From Sporichthyaceae bacterium (GTDB taxonomy: Bacteria > Actinomycetota > Actinomycetes > Sporichthyales > Sporichthyaceae): DNA of 38,664 nucleotides. Below are positions 24,841 to 33,079 of the stretch, one piece after another. How positions within the stretch are numbered: position 1 is the stretch's first letter; every line of letters begins with the position of its first letter. The translations under genes were made by a program, and so were the position numbers. The notes beneath the pieces were generated by a model. It saw only the letters and a program-made list of their open reading frames with translations, had not been told where the DNA came from and did no database searches. The stretch covers positions 1 through 38,664 of the forward strand of contig DASXPS010000122.1 in NCBI GenBank assembly GCA_036493475.1. The letters run 5' to 3'.

Positions 24841-25679
24841 AATTGCGCCCCGGTGCCCAGACGTTTGCGCATGGTCTCGATCGCCTCCGGATGCGAGTCC
24901 ACCAATACATAGCGCCGGCCCAGCGCCTCCGCTGCCGCGCCCACCGTGCCGGAACCGGCGAAGAAGTCCCCGATCAGATCCCCCGGCCGTGAGCTGGCCG
25001 CCACCATCCGGCGCAGCACCCCGAGAGGTTTCTGCGTCGGATAGCCGGTCTTCTCCTTGCCGGTGGGCGAAACGATGGTGTGCCACCACACGTCGGTGGG
25101 TAACTTGCCCAGTGCTGCTTTCTCCGGTGTGACCAGACCGGGCGCCATGTACGGCTCGCGGTCCACCTCGGCGGAGTCGAAGTGATAGCGGTCCGGATCC
25201 TTCACGTACACCAACACGTTGTCGTGCTTGGTCGGCCACCGGCCCTTGGCCCGGGCGCCGTAGTCGTAGGCCCAGATGATCTCGTTGAGAAAACACTCCC
25301 GGCCGAAGATCCCGTCCAGACAGACCTTGGCGTAATGCACCTCGCGGTAGTCCAGATGCAGGTACAGCGTGCCGTCCGCGGTGAGCAACCGGTGTACGTG
25401 TTCCAGCCGCGGTGCCAGGAACGACCAGTAGTCGGCGAACACGTCGTCATAGCTGCGCATCCGCTCGCGCACCTGCTCATAGGTGTGCCCGCCGAACCCG
25501 ATCCGGGTGCCCTGCGCGGAACGCACCGTGCGCAGCGCCGCACGCTGCTGCTTGCGACCGGTGTTGAACGGAGGGTCCAGGTAGATCATCGTGAACGAGG
25601 AGTCCGGCCAGCCGGGCAGCACGGTGGCGTTGTCCGCATGGACGACCAAGCCGCCGGAGGTGGGCAGTGGGGGACTCAC
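24828..25679 (-). CDS. Solitary site-specific DNA methyltransferase (N4/N6, beta-type order)
   Basis: This 283-residue enzyme has the catalytic motif IV DPPF at 35-38 ahead of motif I FAGSGT at 240-245, the order of beta-class amino-methyltransferases. YPTQKPLGVLRRMV (motif X region) and TLYLHLDYREVHYAKVCLDGIFG support this. It methylates adenine N6 or cytosine N4 in DNA; the target is unknown. No endonuclease or specificity gene is adjacent, so it looks like an orphan. GTG 25679 lacks a ribosome binding site; TAACGT at 25688-25693 (minus) lies eight bases upstream, which suggests a leaderless start. A longer frame to 25781 is low-complexity. Confidence 0.87.
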   Translation of the reverse strand: MSPPLPTSGGLVVHADNATVLPGWPDSSFTMIYLDPPFNTGRKQQRAALRTVRSAQGTRIGFGGHTYEQVRERMRSYDDVFADYWSFLAPRLEHVHRLLTADGTLYLHLDYREVHYAKVCLDGIFGRECFLNEIIWAYDYGARAKGRWPTKHDNVLVYVKDPDRYHFDSAEVDREPYMAPGLVTPEKAALGKLPTDVWWHTIVSPTGKEKTGYPTQKPLGVLRRMVAASSRPGDLIGDFFAGSGTVGAAAEALGRRYVLVDSHPEAIETMRKRLGTGAQFLTP

Positions 25680-25807
25680 GGGCTGTGACGTTAGTGCGCG
25701 ACGCGGAGAAGGTCCGAATTGACCCGTTCGGCGGTTTCCTCCAAGGGGGCCGGCGGAACACGATGTCGTCCGATTGACCACTTCGGCCTAGATCGGACGG
25801 TAACGAT

Positions 25808-27853
25808 ATGAATCCGGTGAGCGCGACCGAATTCGCCGCAGTGTTGGCCAGCCCCGGGCTGCCGCACGAGCCGGCCCCGCCCACCGACGGCATCGGCCTG
25901 GTCCTGGTCGTCGGCGACGAGGCCGCCGAGTCGCTGGCCGCGACGCTGGCCTCGGTGCGTTCGCTGATCGACCACTGGGTGATCGTGCAGACCGGCTCGG
26001 GCGAGCCGATCGCCGCGGCCGTCCAGCAGGCGTTGGAAGGTGTCCCCGGCCGCCTGATCACCGCGGAGAGCTTCGGCTTCGGACAGGACCGCACCGAGGC
26101 ATTGCGCAGCGCGCGCTCGGCCGCCCGGTACAGCCTGCTGCTGGAAGCCGGCGAGACCTTGGAGCTCGCCGAGGGCGCCGCGCTGCCCGCACTGACCGGC
26201 GACGCGGTCTACCTGATGGCACGTCAGAACGGTCAGGTGTGCTGGCAGCCGCGGCTGGTGTCCAACCGTCTGGTCTGGCGCGACCACGGCGTGGTCCGCT
26301 CCCAGCTCGAGGGCGCCGAGGCAGCCGTCCGGCAGTTCGTCGTCGGGATCAGCGTGCTGGCCGCCCCGCTGGACGCCGACACCGCGCGTCGGGACGCGGC
26401 CGCGTTGGAAGCCGCGCTGCAGCTGGACCCGGAGAACACGCGGCTGGCTCACGAACTGGCTGCGGCCTACCGCCTGGCCGAGCAGTACGAGTCGGCGAGT
26501 GTGGCCTACCGCCGCGCGCTGGCCATGGGGGGCAGTGAAGAACTGACCGCCCAGTCCATGCTGTGGTCCGGGCGGTTGCTGGAGCGCGCGGGTGGGCGGC
26601 CCGACGACGTGGTCGCCGCATACCTGAAGGCCTTCCAGGCCCACCCGGCCCGCGCCGAGGCGTTGATCGACCTGGCCCGCTTCTGTCGCGAGCACAAGCT
26701 GTTCGACCTGGCCCGGATGGCCGCCGGTCACGCGTTGGGCATCCCGATGCCGCGCGAGGAGACCTGGGCCGACGAGGAGGTCTACGCCTGGCGCTGCCTC
26801 GACGAGTACGCCGTGGCCAGTTACTGGACCGGGCACGAGGCGGAGTGCGTGGCCGCCTGCCGGCATCTGCTGGACGACCCCGTGCTGCCCGAGCCGCACC
26901 GTGATCGGGTGGAGGCCAACCTCAACGCCGCGGTGGCCAAGTTGGGCGCCGAGGCCAGCCGTACCATCACCCCCGCGGTGCTGCCGCGACAGGCCAACCG
27001 GGACACCGCGGACAACCGGATTTTGGTTGCCGACGTCGCCCCGCTCGAGGCCCCGGTGCTGACCGACCTGCTGTCACCGACCCGTCGGGTGTACGTGACG
27101 CTGGTCGGCGTCGACGAGGCCGCCGGTGACCTGATGGAACGTCAGTTGTGCTGGGTGACCCGGTTCGAGCCGTTGCCGGAACGCTACGACGCGGTCCGTG
27201 AACTGGCCCTGCCGAACCAGACTGTGCTGCCGTTCGCGATCGGCGACGGTGCCGAGCGCAGCGTGTGGTCCGGGGTGCACCCGGCCGAGCCGCGGGTGCT
27301 GGAGACCTTCGGCTGGTCGGCGCCGCCCTCCGGGGACGCGCTCACCGTGGCCACCCGACGACTGGACGAGATTGCCGAGGTCGAGATCGTCGACCTGCTG
27401 CACATCGACCTGCGCAGCGCGGACCTGTCCGCGTTCAGGCACGGCCGCACCCGACTGGCCGAGGCCGTCGCGGTGCAGGCCCGGCTCGCGCTGATCGCGG
27501 TGCATCCGGATCAGCCCTCCCTCGGCGAGTTCGACCTCGCCGCGCGGGAGCTGGGCCTGGTTCCGCACGCGATCACCGAGGTCGAGCGCACCTCGATGGC
27601 CCCGTGGGGGGAGACCCTGCACCAGGTGCGCGAGGTCGAGGTCGTCTACGTCCGCGACTTCACCCGACCGGAGCTGATGAGCGACGCGCAGCTGACCCAG
27701 CTGGCGCTGCTCGCCCACCACTGCTGGGGCTCACACGACCTGGCGCTGCGTTGTCTGCTGCAACTCGAGCTGCGTGGCGCGGTCGCGCTGGGTGCCGCGG
27801 AGATCTACCGGCACCGGGTCGCCCCGAACACCGCGGCGGTGCTCGGCGGCTGA
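25808..27853 (+). CDS. Fusion protein: degenerate GT2 domain, TPR repeats, FkbM-like domain
   Basis: The 681-residue cytosolic protein has three parts. Residues about 28-175 follow the family 2 glycosyltransferase pattern (GLVLVVGDEAAESLAATLASVRSLIDHWVIVQTGS), but the metal-binding DxD is replaced by EAGE (113-116). Residues about 195-390 form TPR-like helical pairs (AALEAALQLDPENTRLAHELAAAYRLAEQYESASVAYRRAL). Residues about 440-660 resemble FkbM-family methyltransferases, with HIDLRSAD (532-539) in place of the usual KIDVxGAE. Both enzyme domains may therefore be inactive or altered. ATG 25808 has a weak GGACGG upstream. It is divergent from the DNA methyltransferase and convergent with the sigma factor gene. 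The function is unknown. Confidence 0.72.
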   Translation: MNPVSATEFAAVLASPGLPHEPAPPTDGIGLVLVVGDEAAESLAATLASVRSLIDHWVIVQTGSGEPIAAAVQQALEGVPGRLITAESFGFGQDRTEALRSARSAARYSLLLEAGETLELAEGAALPALTGDAVYLMARQNGQVCWQPRLVSNRLVWRDHGVVRSQLEGAEAAVRQFVVGISVLAAPLDADTARRDAAALEAALQLDPENTRLAHELAAAYRLAEQYESASVAYRRALAMGGSEELTAQSMLWSGRLLERAGGRPDDVVAAYLKAFQAHPARAEALIDLARFCREHKLFDLARMAAGHALGIPMPREETWADEEVYAWRCLDEYAVASYWTGHEAECVAACRHLLDDPVLPEPHRDRVEANLNAAVAKLGAEASRTITPAVLPRQANRDTADNRILVADVAPLEAPVLTDLLSPTRRVYVTLVGVDEAAGDLMERQLCWVTRFEPLPERYDAVRELALPNQTVLPFAIGDGAERSVWSGVHPAEPRVLETFGWSAPPSGDALTVATRRLDEIAEVEIVDLLHIDLRSADLSAFRHGRTRLAEAVAVQARLALIAVHPDQPSLGEFDLAARELGLVPHAITEVERTSMAPWGETLHQVREVEVVYVRDFTRPELMSDAQLTQLALLAHHCWGSHDLALRCLLQLELRGAVALGAAEIYRHRVAPNTAAVLGG

Positions 27854-27856
27854 GGC

Positions 27857-29065
27857 CTAGACCGACGCCCGACGGCTCGTCAGATGAGCGTGCTCGACCG
27901 CATTGTCGGTCAACAGCAACGCCCGGTCGTAGGCCTGGAGTGCCTCGACCGGGCGTGCGGCGCGCACGAGTAGTTCCGCGCGGGCGACCCAGTACGGCTG
28001 ATAGTTCGGCAGGTCCAGTTCGTCGACGATGGCCAGGGCCGCCTCCGGCCCGGCCAGTTCGGCCAACGCCACCGCGCGGTTCAACGCCACCACCGGCGTC
28101 GGCGCCACCGTCAACCACTGGTCGTAGAGCGTGACGATCTGCGCCCAGTCGGTATCTATCGCGGTCGCCGCGTCGGTGTGCACCGCGTTGATCGCCGCCT
28201 GGAACTGGTACGGCCCCGGAGCCCCGCGCCGCAGACACGTGCGCACCAGCGCGTGCCCCTCATCGATCAGTTCGCGGCTCCACCGGTTGCGGTCCTGATC
28301 CGCCAGCAGCACCAACGCCCCCGCGGCATCCGTGCGCGTCCCCCGGCGCGCCTCCAGCAGCAGCAACATGGCCAGCAGTCCGAGCACCTCGGGCTCGTCC
28401 GGCATCAATTCGGCCAGCAGCCGGGCCAGCCGCACCGCCTCCTCGCAGAGGTCGGCCCGGGTCAGCTCCGGCCCGCTCGGCGCGCAGTGCCCGGCGGTGT
28501 AGATCAGGTACAACACCGCGAGGACCCCACCCAGCCGCTCAGGTAGGTCGGCGTCGCGGGGCACCCGGTAGGGGATGCCCGCATCGCGGATCTTCTTCTT
28601 GGCGCGCACGATGCGCTGCGCCACGGTCGGCTCCGGCACCAGGAACGCCCGGGCGATCTCCGGGGTCTCCAGCCCGCCCAGGATGCGCAGCGTCAGCGCG
28701 ATCCGGGACTCCGCGGCCAGCGCCGGGTGGCAGCAGGTGAACAGCATGCGCAAGCGGTCGTCGCGCACCGGTCCCACCTCCTGCGCCTGCGGCGGTTCGT
28801 TCAACAACGCCGCCTCGACGTGCCGGGCGTCGCGGGTGGATTCCCGGCGCAGCCGGTCGATGGCCTTGCGGCGGGCGGTGGTGGTGATCCAGCCCCCCGG
28901 GTTGGGCGGTAACTGCGCCCATTGCTCGACGGCGACCAGGAAGGCCTCCGCCACCGCCTCCTCGGCGAGCGAGATGTCCCCGAGGAGGCCGGTCAGCGTG
29001 GAGACGCAACGGCCGTACTCGGCCCGGAACACCCGGGCGATGTCGGCTTCCGGAAGCGAGCTCAC
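27857..29065 (-). CDS. ECF42-type RNA polymerase sigma factor with C-terminal TPR-like extension
   Basis: The protein has 402 residues. Region 2 is recognisable at about 8-75 (VFRAEYGRCVSTLTGLLGDISLAEEAVAEAFLVAVEQW...GWITTTARRKAIDRLRR) and region 4 at about 105-165 (RLMLFTCCHPAL-type segment, LRILGGLETPEIARAFLVPEPTVAQRIVRAKKKI). The long helical extension (about 185-402) is the mark of the ECF42 group, which lacks an anti-sigma factor and pairs with DGPF proteins. GTG 29065 overlaps the stop of the DGPF gene (GTGA), so the two are co-translated. Target promoters are unknown. The stop is three bases from that of the convergent fusion gene. Confidence 0.93.
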   Translation of the reverse strand: MSSLPEADIARVFRAEYGRCVSTLTGLLGDISLAEEAVAEAFLVAVEQWAQLPPNPGGWITTTARRKAIDRLRRESTRDARHVEAALLNEPPQAQEVGPVRDDRLRMLFTCCHPALAAESRIALTLRILGGLETPEIARAFLVPEPTVAQRIVRAKKKIRDAGIPYRVPRDADLPERLGGVLAVLYLIYTAGHCAPSGPELTRADLCEEAVRLARLLAELMPDEPEVLGLLAMLLLLEARRGTRTDAAGALVLLADQDRNRWSRELIDEGHALVRTCLRRGAPGPYQFQAAINAVHTDAATAIDTDWAQIVTLYDQWLTVAPTPVVALNRAVALAELAGPEAALAIVDELDLPNYQPYWVARAELLVRAARPVEALQAYDRALLLTDNAVEHAHLTSRRASV

Positions 29066-29415
29066 CCCTCCGGCACGGGCTGGAACGGCCGCACCTCAAC
29101 CGGCACCCGGCAGGCCACGGTCGCGCGCCGGGCCAGTGCCAGCGCCGCGTCCAGGTCCGGCAGCTCGACGATCCAGAACCCGCCGAGCGCCTCCTTGGTC
29201 TCCAGGAACGGCCCGTCGGTCATGGTCACCGAGCCATCCGCGGAGCGCACCACGGTGGCGCTGTCCGGCGGTGTCAGCCCGCCCGCGAAGACCCACTGCT
29301 TGGTGTCCATGAGCTCTTTGTTCAGGGCGTCGACGTCGGCGAAGATCTGCTGCATCTCCTCGGGCTCGGGCTGGTAGTCCCGGGCGTGCCACACGGACAG
29401 CATGTACTGGGTCAT
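29062..29415 (-). CDS. YCII-related (DGPF) protein partnered with the ECF sigma factor
   Basis: The small 117-residue cytosolic protein has the DGPF signature at VTMTDGPFLETKEALGGFWIVELPDLDAALALARR. YCII/DGPF proteins have a ferredoxin-like fold. In ECF42 loci they are always next to the sigma factor, but their biochemical role is not settled. ATG 29413-29415 is preceded by GAGGAG on the minus strand, which excludes a longer frame starting at 29469. It is the first gene of the two-gene unit; a TGTGA-N6-TCACA site lies about 98 bases upstream. Confidence 0.92.
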   Translation of the reverse strand: MTQYMLSVWHARDYQPEPEEMQQIFADVDALNKELMDTKQWVFAGGLTPPDSATVVRSADGSVTMTDGPFLETKEALGGFWIVELPDLDAALALARRATVACRVPVEVRPFQPVPEG

Positions 29416-29512
29416 CTGACGTCTCCTCGCTCGTGGACCGACATCGTTGCCGGCCGCCACCCACTCCACGAACGTCGATCGCCCGGATCGACAGCGGTGC
29501 TCAGCCCATCGA

Positions 29513-29528
29513 TGTGATTCAGGTCACA
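29513..29528. promoter_or_regulatory. Perfect CRP/GlxR-type site TGTGA-N6-TCACA
   Basis: TGTGA (29513-29517) and TCACA (29524-29528) flank six bases (TTCAGG); the dyad extends to GATGTGA/TCACATC. This is the consensus for cAMP-receptor-protein family regulators, including actinobacterial CRP and GlxR. It lies just after the acyl-CoA synthetase stop and about 98 bases upstream of the DGPF-sigma unit. A role as operator for that unit is inferred. Confidence 0.55.
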
Positions 29529-29532
29529 TCAA

Positions 29533-31062
29533 CTAGTTGACCTGGCGCTCGTAGCCCTCCCAGTACGGCGCGCGCAGCTTGAACTTCTGCAACTTGCCGG
29601 TCGCCGTGCGCGCCAGCTCGGTGACGAAATCGATGCGCTTGGGGCACTTGTAGCCGGCCAGCAGAGTGCGGGTATGCGCGATCAGTTCATCGGCGGTGGC
29701 CGGGGTGTCCCCGAGCACGACCAGCGCGGTGACCAACTCGCCCCACTTCTCGTCCGGGATGCCGATCACCGCGACCTCGCGCACCGCGGGGTGCGAGTTC
29801 AGCGCGTCCTCCACCTCGATCGAGGACACGTTCTCGCCGCCGCTGATGATCACGTCCTTCTTCCGGTCGGCGATGACCAGGTAGCCCTCGTCGTCGAGGT
29901 AGCCGCCGTCGCCGGTGTGGAACCAATTGTCGGCCTGCGCCTTCGCGGTTTCCTCGGGCTGCTCCCAGTACCCGCCGAGGTTGTGGTTGGACGCGGTGAT
30001 CACCTCACCCTCCGCGTCAACCTGCACCCGCACGCCCAACGCGGGCACGCCCGCGCGCAGCAGCCGCTTCGCCCGCTCGGCGGAGGGCAGGTCGTCCCAC
30101 TCGCCGCGCATCCGGTTGACGGTGACCAGCGGCGAGGTCTCGGTCAGGCCGTAGATCTGGATGAACTCCCACCCGAGGTCGTCGAGCACCCGCTGGATGG
30201 TCCGGCTGGGCGGCGGCGCACCCGCGACGACCACGCGCAGTCGGTCGCGGCCGGGAATCGGGCCGTCCCAGGAGGCCGCCGCGTCCAGCGCGGCGTTGAC
30301 CACGGCCGGCGCCGCGCAGATCAGCGTCACGCCGTAGGTGTCCACGCGTCGCAGGATTTCCGCGCCGTCGATCTGGCGGATCACCACATGCTTGGCGCCC
30401 ACCCCGGTCAGTCCGTAGGGCATACCCCACCCGTTGCAGTGGAACATCGGCAGCGTGTGCAGGTACACGTCGCGGTCGGAGATCTGCGTGTGCATCCCGA
30501 ACACGGTCGCGTTCAACCACAGGTTACGGTGCGTCAGTTGCACCCCCTTGGGCCGCGCGGTGGTGCCGGAGGTGTAGTTGATGGTCGCGGTCGCGGACTC
30601 CTGCGGGTCGTCCCACGGCTGCGGCTCGGCGTCGAAGTTGTACAGCGCGTCGTCCTCGCCGAGCACGAACTTGTGCGGCGCGTCGAGGGAGTCCAGCGCG
30701 TCCTTCAACGACGGGTCGGCGTAGACGACCTGCGCGCCGGAATGGGCCACGATGTAGTCGATCTCCGGCTGGGCCAACCGGAAATTCACCGGCACCAGGA
30801 CGCGGCCATGGCCGGAGACACCGAAGAACGAGGTCAGCAACCGCGAGCTGTTCTGCGAGATGATCGCCACCCGCCCGCCGGACGGCACCCCGAGCTGGTC
30901 CAATCGCGCGGCCTGCGCGCGGGCCATCCGGGCCATCTCCCGGTAGGTGAACGAGCCCTGGTCGGGGGCCGGCTGGTCGGGTTCGTCCACCACCGCGATG
31001 CGGTTGGGGTAGACCGTCTCCGCGCGGTCCAGGAAGTCGGCGACGGTGAGCGGGTAGTACAT
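29533..31062 (-). CDS. Acyl-CoA synthetase (AMP-forming, FadD-like)
   Basis: The 509-residue ANL-superfamily enzyme has the P-loop YTSGTTARPKG (163-173), a FHCNGWGMPYG segment, IQIYGLTETSPLVTVNR and the hinge motif WFHTGDGGYLDDEGYLVIADRKKD. VIISGGENVSSIEVE follows, with the catalytic Lys490 in ATGKLQKF. It activates a carboxylic acid, probably a medium- or long-chain fatty acid, to its CoA ester; the exact substrate is not visible. ATG 31060-31062 has AGGAGGT eight bases upstream. It is divergent from the radical SAM gene, with an 88-base shared promoter region containing TATAGA on its strand. Confidence 0.92.
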   Translation of the reverse strand: MYYPLTVADFLDRAETVYPNRIAVVDEPDQPAPDQGSFTYREMARMARAQAARLDQLGVPSGGRVAIISQNSSRLLTSFFGVSGHGRVLVPVNFRLAQPEIDYIVAHSGAQVVYADPSLKDALDSLDAPHKFVLGEDDALYNFDAEPQPWDDPQESATATINYTSGTTARPKGVQLTHRNLWLNATVFGMHTQISDRDVYLHTLPMFHCNGWGMPYGLTGVGAKHVVIRQIDGAEILRRVDTYGVTLICAAPAVVNAALDAAASWDGPIPGRDRLRVVVAGAPPPSRTIQRVLDDLGWEFIQIYGLTETSPLVTVNRMRGEWDDLPSAERAKRLLRAGVPALGVRVQVDAEGEVITASNHNLGGYWEQPEETAKAQADNWFHTGDGGYLDDEGYLVIADRKKDVIISGGENVSSIEVEDALNSHPAVREVAVIGIPDEKWGELVTALVVLGDTPATADELIAHTRTLLAGYKCPKRIDFVTELARTATGKLQKFKLRAPYWEGYERQVN

Positions 31063-31138
31063 GCGAGGTACCTCCTGGCAGTCCGGGGCAGCTTCTGTCT
31101 ATAACTCACGCTCCTTCGGCGCAACGGCGGGCTCCGCG

Positions 31139-31151
31139 TAGGCTTGCCGGA
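31139..31151 (+). promoter_or_regulatory. Leaderless-type -10 box for the radical SAM gene
   Basis: TAGGCT (31139-31144) is followed by six bases (TGCCGG) and the ATG at 31151, with no ribosome binding site. The geometry is the same as at valS. This supports a leaderless transcript; the -35 region is not clear. Confidence 0.45.
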
Positions 31152-33079
31152 TGCCCGTGGAGTCGCTGTTTCCCCGCCTGGAGCCCTTGCTGGCCCGGGT
31201 GCAGAAGCCGGTGCAGTACATCGGCGGGGAGCTGAACTCCGTGGTCTCCGACTGGGAGTCCGCGCAGGTCCGCTGGTGTCTGATGTACCCGGACGCGTAC
31301 GAGGTAGGCCTGCCCAACCAGGGCGTGCAGATCCTCTACGAGGTGCTCAACGAGCGCGACGGGGTGCTCGCCGAACGCACTTACGCGGTGTGGCCCGACC
31401 TGGAGCTGCTGATGCGCGCACACGGCGTGCCGCAGTTCACCGTGGACGCGCACCGGCCGGTGGCCGCCTTCGACGTTCTCGGCGTCAGCTTCTCCACCGA
31501 GTTGGGCTACACGAACATGCTCAACGCGCTGGACCTGGCCGGAATCCCCCTGCACGCACGCGATCGCGGCGCCGAACACCCGCTGGTGATCGCGGGCGGA
31601 CACGCGGCATTCAACCCCGAACCGATCGCCGATTTCCTCGACGCCGCGGTGCTCGGCGACGGGGAGGAGATCGCGCTGGCCGTCACCGAGGTGGTCCGGG
31701 AATGGAAGGCCGAGGGCAGCCCGGGGGGCCGGGATGAGGTGCTGTTCCGCCTGGCCGCGAGCGGCGGGGTGTACGTGCCGCGCTTCTACGACGTGAGCTA
31801 TCACGCCGACGGCGCGCTGGCCGCGGTCGTCCCGAACCGGCCCGGCGTACCCGCGCGGATCACCAAGCACACCGTGATGGACCTGGACTCCTGGCCGTAC
31901 CCGCGCAAGCTGCTGGTGCCGCTGGCCGAGACCGTGCACGAGCGGTTCAGCGTGGAGATCTTCCGCGGCTGCACCCGGGGCTGCCGGTTCTGCCAGGCGG
32001 GCATGATCACCCGTCCGGTCCGCGAGCGCAGCATCACCTCGATCGGCGAGATGGTGCGCGAGGGTCTGGCCAACACCGGCTTCGAGGAGGTCGGTCTGCT
32101 GTCGCTGTCCTCGGCCGACCACTCCGAGATCGGTGACATCGCCAAAGGCCTGGCCGACCGCTACGAGAACGACAAGATCGGGCTGTCGCTGCCCTCCACC
32201 CGGGTCGACGCGTTCAACGTCACCCTGGCCGAGGAGCTGACCCGCAACGGCCGCCGCTCCGGCCTGACCTTCGCCCCCGAGGGCGGCTCCGAGCGGATGC
32301 GCAAGGTGATCAACAAAATGGTCACCGAGGAGGACCTGATCCGCACCGTGCGCACCGCCTACGAGCACGGCTGGCGGCAGGTGAAGCTCTACTTCATGTG
32401 CGGTCTGCCCACCGAGACCGACTCCGACGTGCTGCAGATCGCCGACCTGGCCCGCGAGGTGATCAAGGCCGGCCGCGAGGTCACCGGCAGCCGGGACATC
32501 CGCTGCACGGTGTCCATCGGCGGGTTCGTGCCCAAGCCGCAGACCCCGTTCCAGTGGGCCGCCCAACTCGACCACGAGACCACCGACGCGCGGCTGCGCA
32601 AGCTGCGCGAGGTGCTGCGCAACGACCGGCAGTACGGCAAGGCCATCGGCTTCCGCTACCACGACGGCAAACCCGGCATCGTCGAGGGACTGCTGTCCCG
32701 CGGCGACCGTCGGGTGGGCGCGGTGATCGAGGCCGTGTGGCGCGACGGCGGCCGCTTTGACGGCTGGAGCGAGCACTTCTCCTTCGACCAGTGGATGGAA
32801 GCCGCCCACTGGGCATTGGCCGGCACCGGGGTGGACGTCGACTGGTACACCACCCGCGAACGGGGAAAGGACGAGATCCTGCCCTGGGACCACCTCGACG
32901 CCGGCCTGGACCGCGACTGGCTCTGGCAGGACTGGCTGGACTCGATCAACCCGAAGGGTGCCGAGGTAGAGGACTGCCGCTGGGAGGGCTGCTACGACTG
33001 CGGCGTGTGCGGGGAGTTGGGCACCGCGATCCAGATCGGGCCCACGGGACGCGCGTTGCTCCCGCTCTCCGTCCTCTGA
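31151..33079 (+). CDS. TIGR03960 family B12-binding radical SAM protein
   Basis: This protein has 642 residues. The N-terminal ~200 residues look like a B12-binding-type Rossmann domain (FDVLGVSFSTELGYTNMLNALDLAGIPL, IAGGHAAFNPEPIADFLDAAVLGDGEE). The radical SAM cluster CxxxCxxC is at Cys274, Cys278 and Cys281 (RGCTRGCRFCQAGM), followed by LLSLSSADHSEI and TFAPEGGSERMRKVINK. A C-terminal Cys group (CRWEGCYDCGVCGELG) may hold another metal site. The reaction is unknown; the next gene is its usual partner and their order before rne is conserved in actinobacteria. The stop overlaps the next start by one base. Confidence 0.93.
   Translation: MPVESLFPRLEPLLARVQKPVQYIGGELNSVVSDWESAQVRWCLMYPDAYEVGLPNQGVQILYEVLNERDGVLAERTYAVWPDLELLMRAHGVPQFTVDAHRPVAAFDVLGVSFSTELGYTNMLNALDLAGIPLHARDRGAEHPLVIAGGHAAFNPEPIADFLDAAVLGDGEEIALAVTEVVREWKAEGSPGGRDEVLFRLAASGGVYVPRFYDVSYHADGALAAVVPNRPGVPARITKHTVMDLDSWPYPRKLLVPLAETVHERFSVEIFRGCTRGCRFCQAGMITRPVRERSITSIGEMVREGLANTGFEEVGLLSLSSADHSEIGDIAKGLADRYENDKIGLSLPSTRVDAFNVTLAEELTRNGRRSGLTFAPEGGSERMRKVINKMVTEEDLIRTVRTAYEHGWRQVKLYFMCGLPTETDSDVLQIADLAREVIKAGREVTGSRDIRCTVSIGGFVPKPQTPFQWAAQLDHETTDARLRKLREVLRNDRQYGKAIGFRYHDGKPGIVEGLLSRGDRRVGAVIEAVWRDGGRFDGWSEHFSFDQWMEAAHWALAGTGVDVDWYTTRERGKDEILPWDHLDAGLDRDWLWQDWLDSINPKGAEVEDCRWEGCYDCGVCGELGTAIQIGPTGRALLPLSVL

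Noticed and set aside
25774-25806. Promoter TTGACC...TAACGA before the fusion gene
   Set aside because: The spacer is 21 bases and the -10 would end next to the start codon, so the match is not credible as a housekeeping promoter.
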